Notes: generated by a model not told the origin, from the sequence alone. Counted from the stretch's first letter, positions 40,947 through 50,766 are shown. The stretch: DNA of 64,000 nt from Candidatus Acidiferrales bacterium (GCA_035934015.1 DASYYH010000011.1:62001-126000), one strand, 5' to 3'. A program made the numbers and translations.

Positions 40947-43232
40947 ATGGCGGAAACGCAAACACAAACGATCTCATTCACGCTGAACGGCCAGAAGCTC
41001 ACGGTGCCTAAGGGGACGCTGGTCATCGAGGCGGCCAAGCAAGCCGGCATTGAAATCCCGTCGTTCTGCTATTACCCGGGCCTTGCGCTTCAGGCCGCTT
41101 GCCGCATGTGTCTCGTGGAAGTCGAAAAACAACGCAAGATGGCGCCGGCCTGCACGCTCGTCGCTGAAGATGGCATGGTCGTCCATGCCGATACGCCCGC
41201 GGTGCACAAAGCGCGCAAAGACATGCTCGAATTCGTCCTCACGAATCATCCGCTCGATTGCCCGGTCTGCGACAAAGGCGGCGAGTGCGAATTGCAGGAC
41301 ATGACCTTCACCTACGGGATCGATTACAGTCGCTTCGTCGAGGAAAAGCTGCACTACCCCGAGGAGAAATGGTCGCCAATCGTTTATTACGACGCGCCAC
41401 GCTGCATTCTTTGCTTCCGCTGCGTGCGCGTCTGCGACGAAGGCATGGACGTGAAAGCGCTCGGCGTGGGAGCACGCGGCGTGAAATCGGTCATTATTCC
41501 CAACGATTCCGGCCAGCTTGCCTGCGAAGAATGCGGCGCATGCATTGATATTTGCCCCGTCGGCGCGCTCACCAGCGGAACTTATCGCTATCAGACGCGG
41601 CCGTGGGAAATGAAATACTTCGGCACGACGTGCGCACATTGCTCGAATGGCTGCAAGACGACTCTTTCGATCCGCAATAACGAGATCCTGCGCGCGAACA
41701 ATCGCGACCATTCGGGCGTCAATGGCGAATTTCTCTGCGCCAAGGGTCGCTTCGGACACGATTTCACGTTCCATGCCGAGCGCATCCGCCAGCCTCTGGT
41801 TCGCAAGAACGGCACGCTTGAACCAGCGAGTTGGGAAGACGCCATCGAGGAAATCGCCCGGCGGTTGAAGCAAGTGCATGATGCACACGGCGGCCCGTCC
41901 ATCGGCGTCATCGGCTCAAACCATACGACCAACGAGGAGAATTACCTGCTCAATCGCTTCGCACGCGCGGCGCTGGGCACGAATCACGTCGATCACCACC
42001 GCACGGCGGATTACGTCGGCCTCGCCACGGCGCTCGGCGCGAAAGCCAAAGATTCGATGGCCACCATGGCGCAGATCGAAACTGCCGGTGCGATTGTGCT
42101 GATTGGCAATGACGCCACTCAGCAAAATCCTTTGGTCGCCTGGCAGATTCGCACCGCCGTTCGCCATCACGGCACGCGCGTTTACATCATCCACGGTGGG
42201 CCACTCAAGCTTCAGCGGCAGGCGACGAGTTTTGTCCAGGTTGCTCCAAATGCGGAAGGCAAGGCCGTCCGCTGGCTCGCTACCGGAAGCGGCGATCTCG
42301 ATGCGGACACCGCGAAGAAGCTCGGCGAATTGAAAGACGCGCTCGGCAAAGAGAAAGACGTTGTCATCCTCTTCGGCACCGGAATTCGCGGCTCGGCGGT
42401 CCGCGATCTGGTGAAATTCGGCTCGAACCTCCCCGGCCAGACGCGCTATATGGCACTCGGCGATTACGCGAATTCCCGCGGCGCTGCGGACATGGGTCTT
42501 TTCCCTGACCGCTTGCCGGGCTACGCTCCACTTTCAGACTCCGCCGAACGCGCGCGCTTTGGCAAACTCTGGGGCAAGGAAATTCCTGCGAGTGCAGGAA
42601 TGAATGCGCGGCAAATGATGCAGGCTGCGCTCGATGGCAAACTCAAGGCTCTTTACATCGTCGGCGCGAATCCGGTAAAAACTTTTGCCGTGAAAGCGCC
42701 CGATAAACTTTCCGGCGTTGATCTGCTTGTCGTGCAGGATATGTTCATGACCGAGACGGCGCAGCGCGCCGACGTCATTCTGCCTGCGGCGTCAACCTAT
42801 GAAAAGGACGGCACGCTGACGAATACGGCCGGTGAAATCCAGATGGTGCGCCGCGCGGTCGATGCCCAGGGCCCGCGCAGCGATTTTGATTTGCTGCGGA
42901 TTTTGATTCACCAGCTTGCGCAGCTTGGCTTGGGCGCGGGAATCAAGCATCGCACACCCGAAGCGGTGCTTGAGGAAATTCGGCAAAACGTCCGCGGCTA
43001 TGATGTTTCCGTCGCGGGCTTGCTGACCGGCGGTTCGGAGCAAGTGACCTGCGCTCCCGCTGCGGCAGACAGCTCCTACGATGTGGCCGCGGATTTGGTT
43101 TTTTCATCGCGGGATGATTTGTTTACGAGTGGGACCCTGGGACGCTACTGTTCGAAGCTCAATTCATGCGAGGAATCCAAGGAAAAGCCGTGGAGTTCGT
43201 CACCCAGCATCCAGTCCTGGTGGTATCGTTAA
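40947..43232 (+). CDS. nuoG: NADH-quinone oxidoreductase subunit G
   Basis: 761 residues. The N-terminal ferredoxin domain has the [2Fe-2S] Cys pattern SFCYYPGLALQAACRMC. The His-containing N5 ligands are HPLDCPVCDKGGECELQ, and the N4 cluster Cys lie in CILCFRC and CEECGACIDICPVG. The molybdopterin-oxidoreductase-like remainder starts with CAHCSNGCKTTLSI, an extra Cys set (N7-like, C-x2-C-x3-C...C). The last about 14 codons overlap nuoH. The C-terminal residues after SKLNS look non-conserved. Confidence 0.93.
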   Translation: MAETQTQTISFTLNGQKLTVPKGTLVIEAAKQAGIEIPSFCYYPGLALQAACRMCLVEVEKQRKMAPACTLVAEDGMVVHADTPAVHKARKDMLEFVLTNHPLDCPVCDKGGECELQDMTFTYGIDYSRFVEEKLHYPEEKWSPIVYYDAPRCILCFRCVRVCDEGMDVKALGVGARGVKSVIIPNDSGQLACEECGACIDICPVGALTSGTYRYQTRPWEMKYFGTTCAHCSNGCKTTLSIRNNEILRANNRDHSGVNGEFLCAKGRFGHDFTFHAERIRQPLVRKNGTLEPASWEDAIEEIARRLKQVHDAHGGPSIGVIGSNHTTNEENYLLNRFARAALGTNHVDHHRTADYVGLATALGAKAKDSMATMAQIETAGAIVLIGNDATQQNPLVAWQIRTAVRHHGTRVYIIHGGPLKLQRQATSFVQVAPNAEGKAVRWLATGSGDLDADTAKKLGELKDALGKEKDVVILFGTGIRGSAVRDLVKFGSNLPGQTRYMALGDYANSRGAADMGLFPDRLPGYAPLSDSAERARFGKLWGKEIPASAGMNARQMMQAALDGKLKALYIVGANPVKTFAVKAPDKLSGVDLLVVQDMFMTETAQRADVILPAASTYEKDGTLTNTAGEIQMVRRAVDAQGPRSDFDLLRILIHQLAQLGLGAGIKHRTPEAVLEEIRQNVRGYDVSVAGLLTGGSEQVTCAPAAADSSYDVAADLVFSSRDDLFTSGTLGRYCSKLNSCEESKEKPWSSSPSIQSWWYR

Positions 43233-44431
43233 TTAAAATTGCCATCGCGCTTTTTGTCGTGATGACGGCGCTCGCCTATCTCACGTGGTTCGAGCGCAAG
43301 GTCGTCGCTCGCATTCAGTCGCGCTGGGGCCCCTACTGGGTTGGCCCACACGGATTGCTCCAGCCACTCGCCGATGGCGTCAAGTTCCTGTTCAAGGAAG
43401 ACATTGTCCCGCCGATGGTGGACAAGGTCGCCTATGTCCTCGCGCCGTTTCTCGCGCTGGCCATCGCGCTGACCACGCTCGCCCTGATTCCCATCGGTCC
43501 GGCGACCATCAACGTTCTCGGCCAGCCGACGCAACTCGTCATTTCGCACAGCAATATCGCGCTGATTCTGCTTTTCGCCATCAGCTCCATCGGCATTTAC
43601 GCCGTGGTGCTCGCCGGATGGTCATCGAACAGCAAATATCCGCTCATGGGCGGACTGCGCAGCTCCGCACAGATGATCAGCTATGAGGTTTCGCTGACGC
43701 TTTCCGTCGTCGGCGTGCTGCTTCTTGCCGGCTCGTTTGATTTTTATGACATCGTCGGCCATCAAGCCGGGCATTGGGTCCATTTCATTCCGCGCTGGGA
43801 GATCATTCCGCAATTCTTCGGGTTCATCTGTTATCTGACCGCCGCGATCGCAGAAACCAATCGCGTTCCGTTCGATTTGCCCGAGGCGGAGACGGAGCTC
43901 GTTGCTGGCTTTCACACCGAATACTCGAGCTTCAAGTTCGCCATGTTTTTCATGGCCGAATACGGAAACATGATCACGGTTTCGTGCCTGGCGACGCTGC
44001 TTTTCTTGGGCGGCTGGCTTTCTCCGTTTTCATCGAATCTTGAACCCGGGAGTTTCTGGCGCTGGCAGCTTTATCTTCCCGCTGCAGGTTTGTTCATCGG
44101 CGGCATTGCCATGATTGTCGGCGGCCTGCGCAGCGTGCAGTGGAACGCCAAGGCGGTCTTCCCCGTCCTCGGTATCGTCTGCATCGGTGCAGGCTATCTG
44201 TGCACGCTGACGGGCGCGGCGCATCCTGTCGCCGAAGTGATTCAGGGGCCATTCTGGTTCCTGACGAAGGTTTTCTTGCTTCTCTTTTTTTACGTCTGGG
44301 CGCGCGGCACGCTTCCCCGCTTCCGTTATGACCAGCTCATGTCTTTCGGCTGGAAATTTCTGCTGCCACTGTCGCTGGTGAATCTTGTGGTGACGAGCCT
44401 TGTCGTCGTGCTGCTGAGGAGCCACGGATGA
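43190..44431 (+). CDS. nuoH: NADH-quinone oxidoreductase subunit H
   Basis: About 413 residues with eight or so membrane helices. Conserved segments include WFERKVVARIQSRWGP after TM1, FLFKEDIVP, and the acidic loop AETNRVPFDLPEAETELVAGFHTEYSS that lines the quinone channel. The GTG at 43190 is favoured: AAGGA lies just upstream, whereas the ATG at 43166 has no such site. Either way the gene overlaps nuoG (43 or 67 bases). It is longer than E. coli NuoH (325) through C-terminal helices. Confidence 0.92.
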   Translation: MEFVTQHPVLVVSLIKIAIALFVVMTALAYLTWFERKVVARIQSRWGPYWVGPHGLLQPLADGVKFLFKEDIVPPMVDKVAYVLAPFLALAIALTTLALIPIGPATINVLGQPTQLVISHSNIALILLFAISSIGIYAVVLAGWSSNSKYPLMGGLRSSAQMISYEVSLTLSVVGVLLLAGSFDFYDIVGHQAGHWVHFIPRWEIIPQFFGFICYLTAAIAETNRVPFDLPEAETELVAGFHTEYSSFKFAMFFMAEYGNMITVSCLATLLFLGGWLSPFSSNLEPGSFWRWQLYLPAAGLFIGGIAMIVGGLRSVQWNAKAVFPVLGIVCIGAGYLCTLTGAAHPVAEVIQGPFWFLTKVFLLLFFYVWARGTLPRFRYDQLMSFGWKFLLPLSLVNLVVTSLVVVLLRSHG

Positions 44432-44943
44432 GCGTGCCGCTGCTGGTGTTCATTGCTTGCGGGGCGTTCGCCATTCTCGGCGCGCTGGGGCTGATTTTTG
44501 CGCGCGAGCCGGTTCATAGCGCCTTATCGCTCATCCTGGTGATGATCGCGCTTGCTGTTCTCTATCTTTTGCTCGGCGCGGCGTTCATTGCCGCCGTACA
44601 AATTCTCGTCTATGGCGGCGCGATCATGGTCCTGTTCGTTTTTGTGATCATGCTGCTCAATGCGGGAGAAGAAGTCCGCACAAATTTGAGCCATTTGGCG
44701 CGCTGGGCCGGAATACCGCTCGCGATTTTCTTTCTCCTCGAGGTCGCCTATTCCCTGTTCCGCGAATACGGCTCTCGCGCGGCCATGGCTGGCGGAGGCA
44801 ATGCCGCTGCGCCGGTTCCCGTCAGCACGACGGAGCTTTCGCTGAAGCTGTTCACCGATTTCGTGCTGCCGTTTGAATTGACGTCGATTCTGATTCTCAT
44901 CGCTGTGCTTGGCGCGATTGTGCTCGCCAAGAAGGAGTCTTAG
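44428..44943 (+). CDS. nuoJ: NADH-quinone oxidoreductase subunit J
   Basis: 171 residues with five membrane helices. [23 protein letters not shown] is the family hallmark (TM3 with the pi-bulge). A Gly/Ala-rich loop at about 108-125 separates the last helices. It overlaps nuoH by ATGA. nuoI, which normally sits between nuoH and nuoJ, is missing. Confidence 0.92.
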   Translation: MSVPLLVFIACGAFAILGALGLIFAREPVHSALSLILVMIALAVLYLLLGAAFIAAVQILVYGGAIMVLFVFVIMLLNAGEEVRTNLSHLARWAGIPLAIFFLLEVAYSLFREYGSRAAMAGGGNAAAPVPVSTTELSLKLFTDFVLPFELTSILILIAVLGAIVLAKKES

Positions 44944-44945
44944 CG

Positions 44946-45248
44946 ATGGTGCCGATTTCGTACTACATCATTTTGAGCGCTGTCCTTTTCGGCCTGGGCG
45001 TCATCGGCTTTGTTTTCAAGCGCAATATCATCACGATTTTCATGTCCATCGAGCTGATGCTCAACGCCGTAAATCTGGCCTTCGTGGCTTTCAGCCGCGA
45101 ATTCAATCAACTCGATGGCCTCGTGTTTGTTTTTTTCGTGATTGTGGTGGCCGCGGCGGAGGCGGCCGTCGGTCTCGCGATTGTCATGGTCATTGCGCGC
45201 AATCGCAAGTCGCTGAACGTGGAAGACGTGAATTTATTGAAATTCTAG
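44946..45248 (+). CDS. nuoK: NADH-quinone oxidoreductase subunit K
   Basis: 100 residues, three helices, exact normal length. [16 protein letters not shown] carries the conserved membrane Glu and [18 protein letters not shown] the second Glu used in proton transfer. It is spaced two bases after nuoJ. Confidence 0.94.
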   Translation: MVPISYYIILSAVLFGLGVIGFVFKRNIITIFMSIELMLNAVNLAFVAFSREFNQLDGLVFVFFVIVVAAAEAAVGLAIVMVIARNRKSLNVEDVNLLKF

Positions 45249-45273
45249 GTTTCGCTAAGGCGCGTTAGGAAGA

Positions 45274-47232
45274 ATGTTCATACTCGATCATCTCTGGATC
45301 ATCATGGCCCTGCCGCTGGCCGGCTCCATGCTGACGCTCCTCGCCGGTCGCCATTGGCCGAAGAAGCTCGTGAATTTGTCGAGCGTCGGCTTCCCTGTGC
45401 TGGCCTTCCTCTCGTATTGCGAACTGGCGCGTGAATTCGCGGCGCTCGCTCCGTCGCAGATTCCGTGGATCAAGGACTATTTCACGTGGATGACCGCTGG
45501 GCCTTTCCGCGTGGATTTCGCTCTGCAAGTTGACCAGCTCACCATCGTCATGCTCGGCGTCGTCACGTTTGTGGGCATGCTGATTCACATCTACTCCATC
45601 GGCTACATGGCGCACGAAGAGGGCTACTACCGATTCTTTGCCGAGATGAACCTCTTCATGTTCTTCATGCTGACGCTGGTGATGGGTGCGAACCTCGTGC
45701 TCATGTTTGTCGGCTGGGAGGGCGTTGGCCTTTGCAGCTACTTGCTGATCAGTTTCTTCTTTACGAAGAAATCCGCTGCGGATGCCGGTAAAAAAGCGTT
45801 CATCACCACGCGCATCGGCGACTTCGGTTTCACCATCGGCATTTTGATGGCGTTTTGGCTTTTCCGCGCCGTGGACTACCACACGATGTTTGCGACGGCG
45901 GCGAATATGCAGCCCGAAGGTCTGCATCAATGGGGCGCATTGACGGCCATTTGCTTGCTGCTTCTCGCCGGCGCCGTCGGCAAATCCGCGCAGCTTCCGC
46001 TCTATGTCTGGCTGCCGGATGCGATGGAAGGCCCCACGCCTGTCAGCGCCTTAATTCACGCCGCGACGATGGTGACCGCTGGCGTCTACATGGTGGCGCG
46101 CATGAATCCGCTTTTCAGCCGCGCACCGGCCGCGATGCTGGCTGTGGCCATCATTGGAGCAGCCACGGCATTTTACGCAGCGACGATTGGCCTGGCACAA
46201 AACGACATCAAAAAAGTCCTCGCCTATTCCACGATCTCGCAGCTCGGCTACATGTTCCTGGCCTGTGGCGTGGGCGCCTACGCGGCGGCCATTTTCCACT
46301 TGATGACCCACGCGTTTTTCAAGGCCCTGCTCTTCCTAGCTGCGGGCAGCGTGATTCACGCGATGGGCGGCGAACAGGACATGTGGCGCATGGGCGGCCT
46401 GCGCAAGAAAATCCCGTGGACTTACGCCACCATGCTGGCCGCGACGCTGGCCATCGCCGGCGCACCGCTTTTTGCGGGCTTTTTCAGCAAAGACGAAATT
46501 CTCTTCGACGCCTATTCCGGCCCGAACGCGAACATCATTCTCTACGCGCTCGGGCTTGCCGGCGCGCTGATCACCGCGTGCTATATGTTCCGGCTGATTT
46601 TCCTGACCTTCCACGGCAAGCCGCGCTTCGATGAGCATCACGTTCACGTACACGAATCGCCGAAGGTCATGCTCGTGCCGCTCGTGATTCTTGGCGTTCT
46701 TTCGATTGTGGGCGGCTGGTTCGCGCTTCCGGTCTATTGGGGCGGCAAGGATTATTTCAAGGGCTTCCTGGATCCAGTATTCAATTCGTCGCAGCAATTG
46801 ATGTTGCAGGCACACCCGGGATGGACAGAACCGGCGCAGTCGCTTGAATTCCAGATGGCCGCCATTGCCGTAGCCGTGGCGCTGATCGGATTTTTCATCG
46901 CGTTCTATCTCTACATCATGAAGCCCGGCGCGCCGAAGAAACTGGCGCAATCCATGCGCCCGCTTTATCAGCTTCTCTCGCATAAATATTACGTTGATGA
47001 AATTTATGGCGCGCTCATCATCGGCCCGATCGTCTGGCTGTCGCGCAACGTGCTCTGGAAAATTATCGATGTTGGCCTGATTGACGGCACAGTGAACGGC
47101 GCGGCGTTCCTCTCGCGCGAGACCGGCAGCGGCCTGCGCCACTTCCAGAGCGGCAATGCGCGCAGCTATGCAACCTGGGTGGTCGTTGGTGCTGTGGCAG
47201 TCACTGTGTTCTTTGTTTGGATGGTGAGATAG
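45274..47232 (+). CDS. nuoL: NADH-quinone oxidoreductase subunit L
   Basis: 652 residues, an antiporter-like proton-pumping subunit with about 16 helices and the C-terminal lateral helix. Key residues are the Glu in FVGWEGVGLCSYLLI (TM5), Lys in VGKSAQLPLYVWLPDAMEGPTPVSALIHAATMV (TM7), and a His-rich loop (DEHHVHVHESPK) before the lateral helix. It is the distal end of the membrane arm. The RNA is read continuously from nuoK with a 25-bp gap. Confidence 0.95.
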   Translation: MFILDHLWIIMALPLAGSMLTLLAGRHWPKKLVNLSSVGFPVLAFLSYCELAREFAALAPSQIPWIKDYFTWMTAGPFRVDFALQVDQLTIVMLGVVTFVGMLIHIYSIGYMAHEEGYYRFFAEMNLFMFFMLTLVMGANLVLMFVGWEGVGLCSYLLISFFFTKKSAADAGKKAFITTRIGDFGFTIGILMAFWLFRAVDYHTMFATAANMQPEGLHQWGALTAICLLLLAGAVGKSAQLPLYVWLPDAMEGPTPVSALIHAATMVTAGVYMVARMNPLFSRAPAAMLAVAIIGAATAFYAATIGLAQNDIKKVLAYSTISQLGYMFLACGVGAYAAAIFHLMTHAFFKALLFLAAGSVIHAMGGEQDMWRMGGLRKKIPWTYATMLAATLAIAGAPLFAGFFSKDEILFDAYSGPNANIILYALGLAGALITACYMFRLIFLTFHGKPRFDEHHVHVHESPKVMLVPLVILGVLSIVGGWFALPVYWGGKDYFKGFLDPVFNSSQQLMLQAHPGWTEPAQSLEFQMAAIAVAVALIGFFIAFYLYIMKPGAPKKLAQSMRPLYQLLSHKYYVDEIYGALIIGPIVWLSRNVLWKIIDVGLIDGTVNGAAFLSRETGSGLRHFQSGNARSYATWVVVGAVAVTVFFVWMVR

Positions 47233-47233
47233 C

Positions 47234-48853
47234 GTGATGAACCAGAGTTACTTGCTGACTGTATTGACGTTCTTCCCCTTGCTCGGGACGTTCGCGCTGC
47301 TTTTGCTCAAAGGCGACGACCACGTTTGGATCCGGCGCCTGGCTTTGGTCACGTCCGTCGTCGAGTTCATCCTTTCGCTGCTCCTCCTGCGCGGCTTCGA
47401 CCTGACGACGAGCGCGTATCAATTTGCGGAATTTTACGACTGGATTCCCAGCATTCACGTTCACTATCACATGGGAATCGATGGCATTAGCCTGTTCCTC
47501 GTCCTTCTCACCACGTTCCTCACGCCGCTCGCTGTGCTCTGCTCCTGGACGAGCATCCACGAGCACGTGAAGGAATTCTTCGCCATGGTTCTGGTTCTGG
47601 AGATGGGCATGGTCGGCGTCTTCTGCTCGCTCGATCTTTTCCTCTTCTTCCTCTTTTGGGAAGTCATGCTCATTCCAATGTATTTCCTCATTGGCATCTG
47701 GGGTCACGGGCGGAAAATTTACGCCGCGCTGAAATTCATTCTGTACACGATGTTTGGCTCGATTTTGATGCTCGTCGCCATCTTGTGGCTCTATCATCTC
47801 AGCAGCGCCGCGGGAAATTCGACTTTCGATCTACCGATCATTCAGCAAATGCTGTCTTCCGGCACGATAACCCTGTCCCGCGCAGCAGAGATGCTGCTTT
47901 TCCTCGCGTTTCTGTTGGCCTTTGCGATCAAAGTGCCGCTGTTCCCGTTGCACACATGGCTGCCTGATGCTCATACGGAAGCGCCCACAGCCGGATCCGT
48001 AATTCTGGCGGGCGTTCTCCTGAAAATGGGCACGTACGGCATGCTGCGCTTCTGTCTGCCGCTTTTCCCCGAGGCGTCGCATCGCGCGGCTCCGGTTGTG
48101 GCCACGCTGGCAATCATCGGCATCATCTACGCGGCGCTCGTCGCCATGGTGCAGAAAGACCTGAAACGCCTCGTCGCTTACACTTCCGTCAGCCACTTGG
48201 GCTTTGTCGTCCTCGGCATTTTCGTCTTCAATCCGACAGCCATGGAAGGCGCGATCTACCAGATGCTGAACCACGGCGTTTCGACCGGCGTCCTCTTCCT
48301 CGTCTGCGGCATGCTCTACGACCGCCGTCACACCTACGAAATGAGCGAGTACGGCGGGCTGGCCAAGCCCATGCCGATTCTTTGCGCGTTCTTTCTTTTC
48401 GCGTGCCTTTCTTCGTTGGCGCTTCCCATGCTCAACGGTTTCGTCGGCGAATTTATGATTTTGATCGGCGTTTTTGACGCGCGCCATTTCGCGTGGGCGT
48501 CCTGGGCGGCCACCGGCGCGATCCTCTCGGCAGTGTATTTGCTATGGGCCTATCAGCGCGTGGCGCTGGAAAAAGTCACTGTGCAGAAAAACGAAAATCT
48601 GCCCGATGCTTCCGGCCGCGAACGATTGATTCTGATCGTCGCCTCGCTCGTGATTTTGTTCATGGGCATTTTCTCGCCGCTCTTCACGCATCGCATGGAC
48701 GCCACCACGAATGACCTGCTCGAGCAAGTCAATGCCCGCAAAGGCTATGACGTCCAGAAGCGCCCGGCTTCTCCTGGCATTCAGCCGGCCTTGCCCAGCG
48801 CTCATCAACTGGCCATGCGCACCGTCACCTTAGAAAGGCGGACTCAGCCGTAA
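47234..48853 (+). CDS. nuoM: NADH-quinone oxidoreductase subunit M
   Basis: 539 residues with about 14 helices. Conserved Glu in FLFFLFWEVMLIPMYFLIG (TM5) and Lys in FAIKVPLFPLHTWLPDAHTEAPTAGSVILAG (TM7) mark a proton channel. The start is GTG at 47234 or the adjacent ATG at 47237. The C-terminal tail after TM14 is Pro/Arg-rich and variable. The ATG of nuoN overlaps its stop (TAATG). Confidence 0.95.
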   Translation: MMNQSYLLTVLTFFPLLGTFALLLLKGDDHVWIRRLALVTSVVEFILSLLLLRGFDLTTSAYQFAEFYDWIPSIHVHYHMGIDGISLFLVLLTTFLTPLAVLCSWTSIHEHVKEFFAMVLVLEMGMVGVFCSLDLFLFFLFWEVMLIPMYFLIGIWGHGRKIYAALKFILYTMFGSILMLVAILWLYHLSSAAGNSTFDLPIIQQMLSSGTITLSRAAEMLLFLAFLLAFAIKVPLFPLHTWLPDAHTEAPTAGSVILAGVLLKMGTYGMLRFCLPLFPEASHRAAPVVATLAIIGIIYAALVAMVQKDLKRLVAYTSVSHLGFVVLGIFVFNPTAMEGAIYQMLNHGVSTGVLFLVCGMLYDRRHTYEMSEYGGLAKPMPILCAFFLFACLSSLALPMLNGFVGEFMILIGVFDARHFAWASWAATGAILSAVYLLWAYQRVALEKVTVQKNENLPDASGRERLILIVASLVILFMGIFSPLFTHRMDATTNDLLEQVNARKGYDVQKRPASPGIQPALPSAHQLAMRTVTLERRTQP

Positions 48854-50295
48854 TGTTTCCTCCGGTCCAAGATCTTTACCGGCTCGCGCCCGAAATTGTC
48901 CTTTGCGTTTTCGGCATGCTCATCATGCTCATCGATCCGTTTGTCGCCGAAGGGCGCAAGCGCTCGATGGGCTGGCTCGGCCTGGCCGGCACGGTGGCTG
49001 CGCTCATTTCACTGCGCTGGGCGTGGCAGAACGCGGGTCCGGCGTATTCCGGCTTGCTGCGCTTCGATATGTTCAGCCTGTTCGTACATTGCATCGTCAT
49101 CGGCGTGGCGGCGCTGGGAATTCTCGGCTCGTTCGATTATCTGGATCGCGAAAACATTCAGCGCGGCGAATTCTACGCTTTGATTTTATTTGCCACCGCA
49201 GGCATGGGCATTCTCGCGGGTGCCAATGAACTGGTCACCGCATTCGTCGGCCTGGAAATGAGTTCGATTTCCACGTACATTCTCGCTGGCTTTCGCCGCA
49301 ACGCGCTGAAATCCAACGAAGCCTCGCTGAAATATTTTCTACTCGGCTCGTTCGCCACGGCTTTTTTCTTGTACGGCATCGCGCTCACGTATGGCGCCAC
49401 GCGCAGCACGCGTTTCGATGTCGTCAGCCAAGCCATCGCCGGCCACGGCGCGGGCGCTCTTCTGATTCTCGGCCTCGGTTTGATCTTCATCGGCTTGGCG
49501 TTCAAAGTGGTCGCCGCGCCTTTTCAGGTTTATGGCCCGGATGTTTATGAAGGCGCGCCCACGCCGGTCACTGCGATTCTGGCTTGCGGCCCGAAGGCCG
49601 CCGCATTCGCCGTGATGCTGCGCATCTTCTATAGCGCCTTCAGCGGCACGTCGCATATCTGGTTCTGGGCCATTTGGGTTTCTGCGGTGCTTTCAATGTG
49701 CATCGGAAATTTCGCGGCCATCGTGCAATCCAATGTGAAGCGCATGCTGGCTTATTCGTCCATCGCGCACGCGGGCTATATTCTGGTGGCGTTTGTCGCA
49801 GCCACGGAACTCGGCTCGGCTGCGGTGCTCTTCTATCTGGCGGGCTACGCTGCGATGACGCTGGGCGCATTCCTTATCGTTGCGCATATCGGCGGCGCGG
49901 GCGAGCGAAGGCTGGATGTCACGGACTACGCCGGCCTCGGCACAAAGCAGCCTTGGGTCGCTGCGTGCTTCTCGCTGTTCTTGCTTTCGCTGCTTGGATT
50001 GCCGGCGACTGCCGGCTTCCTCGGCAAGTTCTACGCTTTCTCTGCAGCTCTCGATAGCCGCGTCGTTTGGTTGGTAATCATCGCCGGCCTCAATAGCGTG
50101 GTGGGCGGGTATTACTATCTCAAGGTCATCGTCGCCATGTACTTTTGGGAGCCTAACAAGGAATTTTCTCCCGTCCCTGTGCGGATGCCCATGTTCATCG
50201 CTCTGCTGCTGGCGTCTCTCGGCACGCTTTATCTCGGCATCCTGCCCAATCGCGTCATGGAGTGGGCTCTCGCCTCCGCGCGCTCACTGCACTAA
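48853..50295 (+). CDS. nuoN: NADH-quinone oxidoreductase subunit N
   Basis: 480 residues, the third antiporter-like subunit. FVGLEMSSISTYILAGF has the TM5 Glu and FKVVAAPFQVYGPDVYEGAPTPVTAILA the TM7 Lys region. It is the last gene of the operon. Downstream, the converging atp genes start (in terms of ends) 148 bp away; no strong + strand terminator was seen in that gap. Confidence 0.94.
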   Translation: MFPPVQDLYRLAPEIVLCVFGMLIMLIDPFVAEGRKRSMGWLGLAGTVAALISLRWAWQNAGPAYSGLLRFDMFSLFVHCIVIGVAALGILGSFDYLDRENIQRGEFYALILFATAGMGILAGANELVTAFVGLEMSSISTYILAGFRRNALKSNEASLKYFLLGSFATAFFLYGIALTYGATRSTRFDVVSQAIAGHGAGALLILGLGLIFIGLAFKVVAAPFQVYGPDVYEGAPTPVTAILACGPKAAAFAVMLRIFYSAFSGTSHIWFWAIWVSAVLSMCIGNFAAIVQSNVKRMLAYSSIAHAGYILVAFVAATELGSAAVLFYLAGYAAMTLGAFLIVAHIGGAGERRLDVTDYAGLGTKQPWVAACFSLFLLSLLGLPATAGFLGKFYAFSAALDSRVVWLVIIAGLNSVVGGYYYLKVIVAMYFWEPNKEFSPVPVRMPMFIALLLASLGTLYLGILPNRVMEWALASARSLH

Positions 50296-50365
50296 GCGAC
50301 GCAGCTAGCTTCTTCAGCCAGTTCTTTTTTGCCACCGATTCATTCGCGAACGAAATTCGTCCGCA

Positions 50366-50403
50366 AACAAAAAGTCCGGAAGCCTGCGCTGGCAAGCTTC
50401 CGG
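50366..50403 (-). terminator. Rho-independent terminator after atpE
   Basis: On the - strand a stem CCGGAAGC/GCTTCCGG (plus 50376-50383 and 50396-50403) is followed by CTTTTTGTTTG. It ends the - strand run about 40-77 bp after the atpE stop. Confidence 0.7.
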
Positions 50404-50442
50404 GCCTTGGAATTTCTGCTATGGGACTGCCCTTTATCCGAA

Positions 50443-50766
50443 CTACTTGATAAGAACGATGACCAGCGCGTAGAGCGTCAGCGACTCGATGAGCGCCACG
50501 CCGATCAGGAACGCGATGCGGATGGGACCGCTCGCTCCCGGATTCCGCGCCGTACCCTCGCACGCCGCCGCCGTGGCTTTTCCCTGGCCCATGCCGCAAC
50601 CCGCCGCCGCGATGCCCAGTCCAATTGCCGCCGCCACGTCCACCCAGTCGATTCCCTTGCTCACTGCTTCGCCTGCTGTTTGCGCAAACGTCGCCGGTGC
50701 GGCAACCAGCGCGGCCACAAATGCCGTCGTCAGCGCCAGCAAAAACCATACCGCTTTCTTCGTCAT
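50443..50766 (-). CDS. atpE: ATP synthase F0 subunit c, with N-terminal signal-like extension
   Basis: 107 residues. A signal-peptide-like segment (KKAVWFLLALTTAFVAALVAAPATFAQ) precedes the usual two-helix hairpin. The polar loop is EGTARNPGA. The ion-binding Glu is in GVALIESLTLYALVIVLI, with Gln in GCGMGQG on helix 1. Gln plus Glu-Ser is the partial pattern of sodium-binding c-rings, though the Pro seen before GQG in Ilyobacter is a Cys here. It forms the rotor ring. It is the last gene of the run atpZ-atpI-atpB-atpE; F1 genes do not follow. Confidence 0.93.
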   Translation of the reverse strand: MTKKAVWFLLALTTAFVAALVAAPATFAQTAGEAVSKGIDWVDVAAAIGLGIAAAGCGMGQGKATAAACEGTARNPGASGPIRIAFLIGVALIESLTLYALVIVLIK

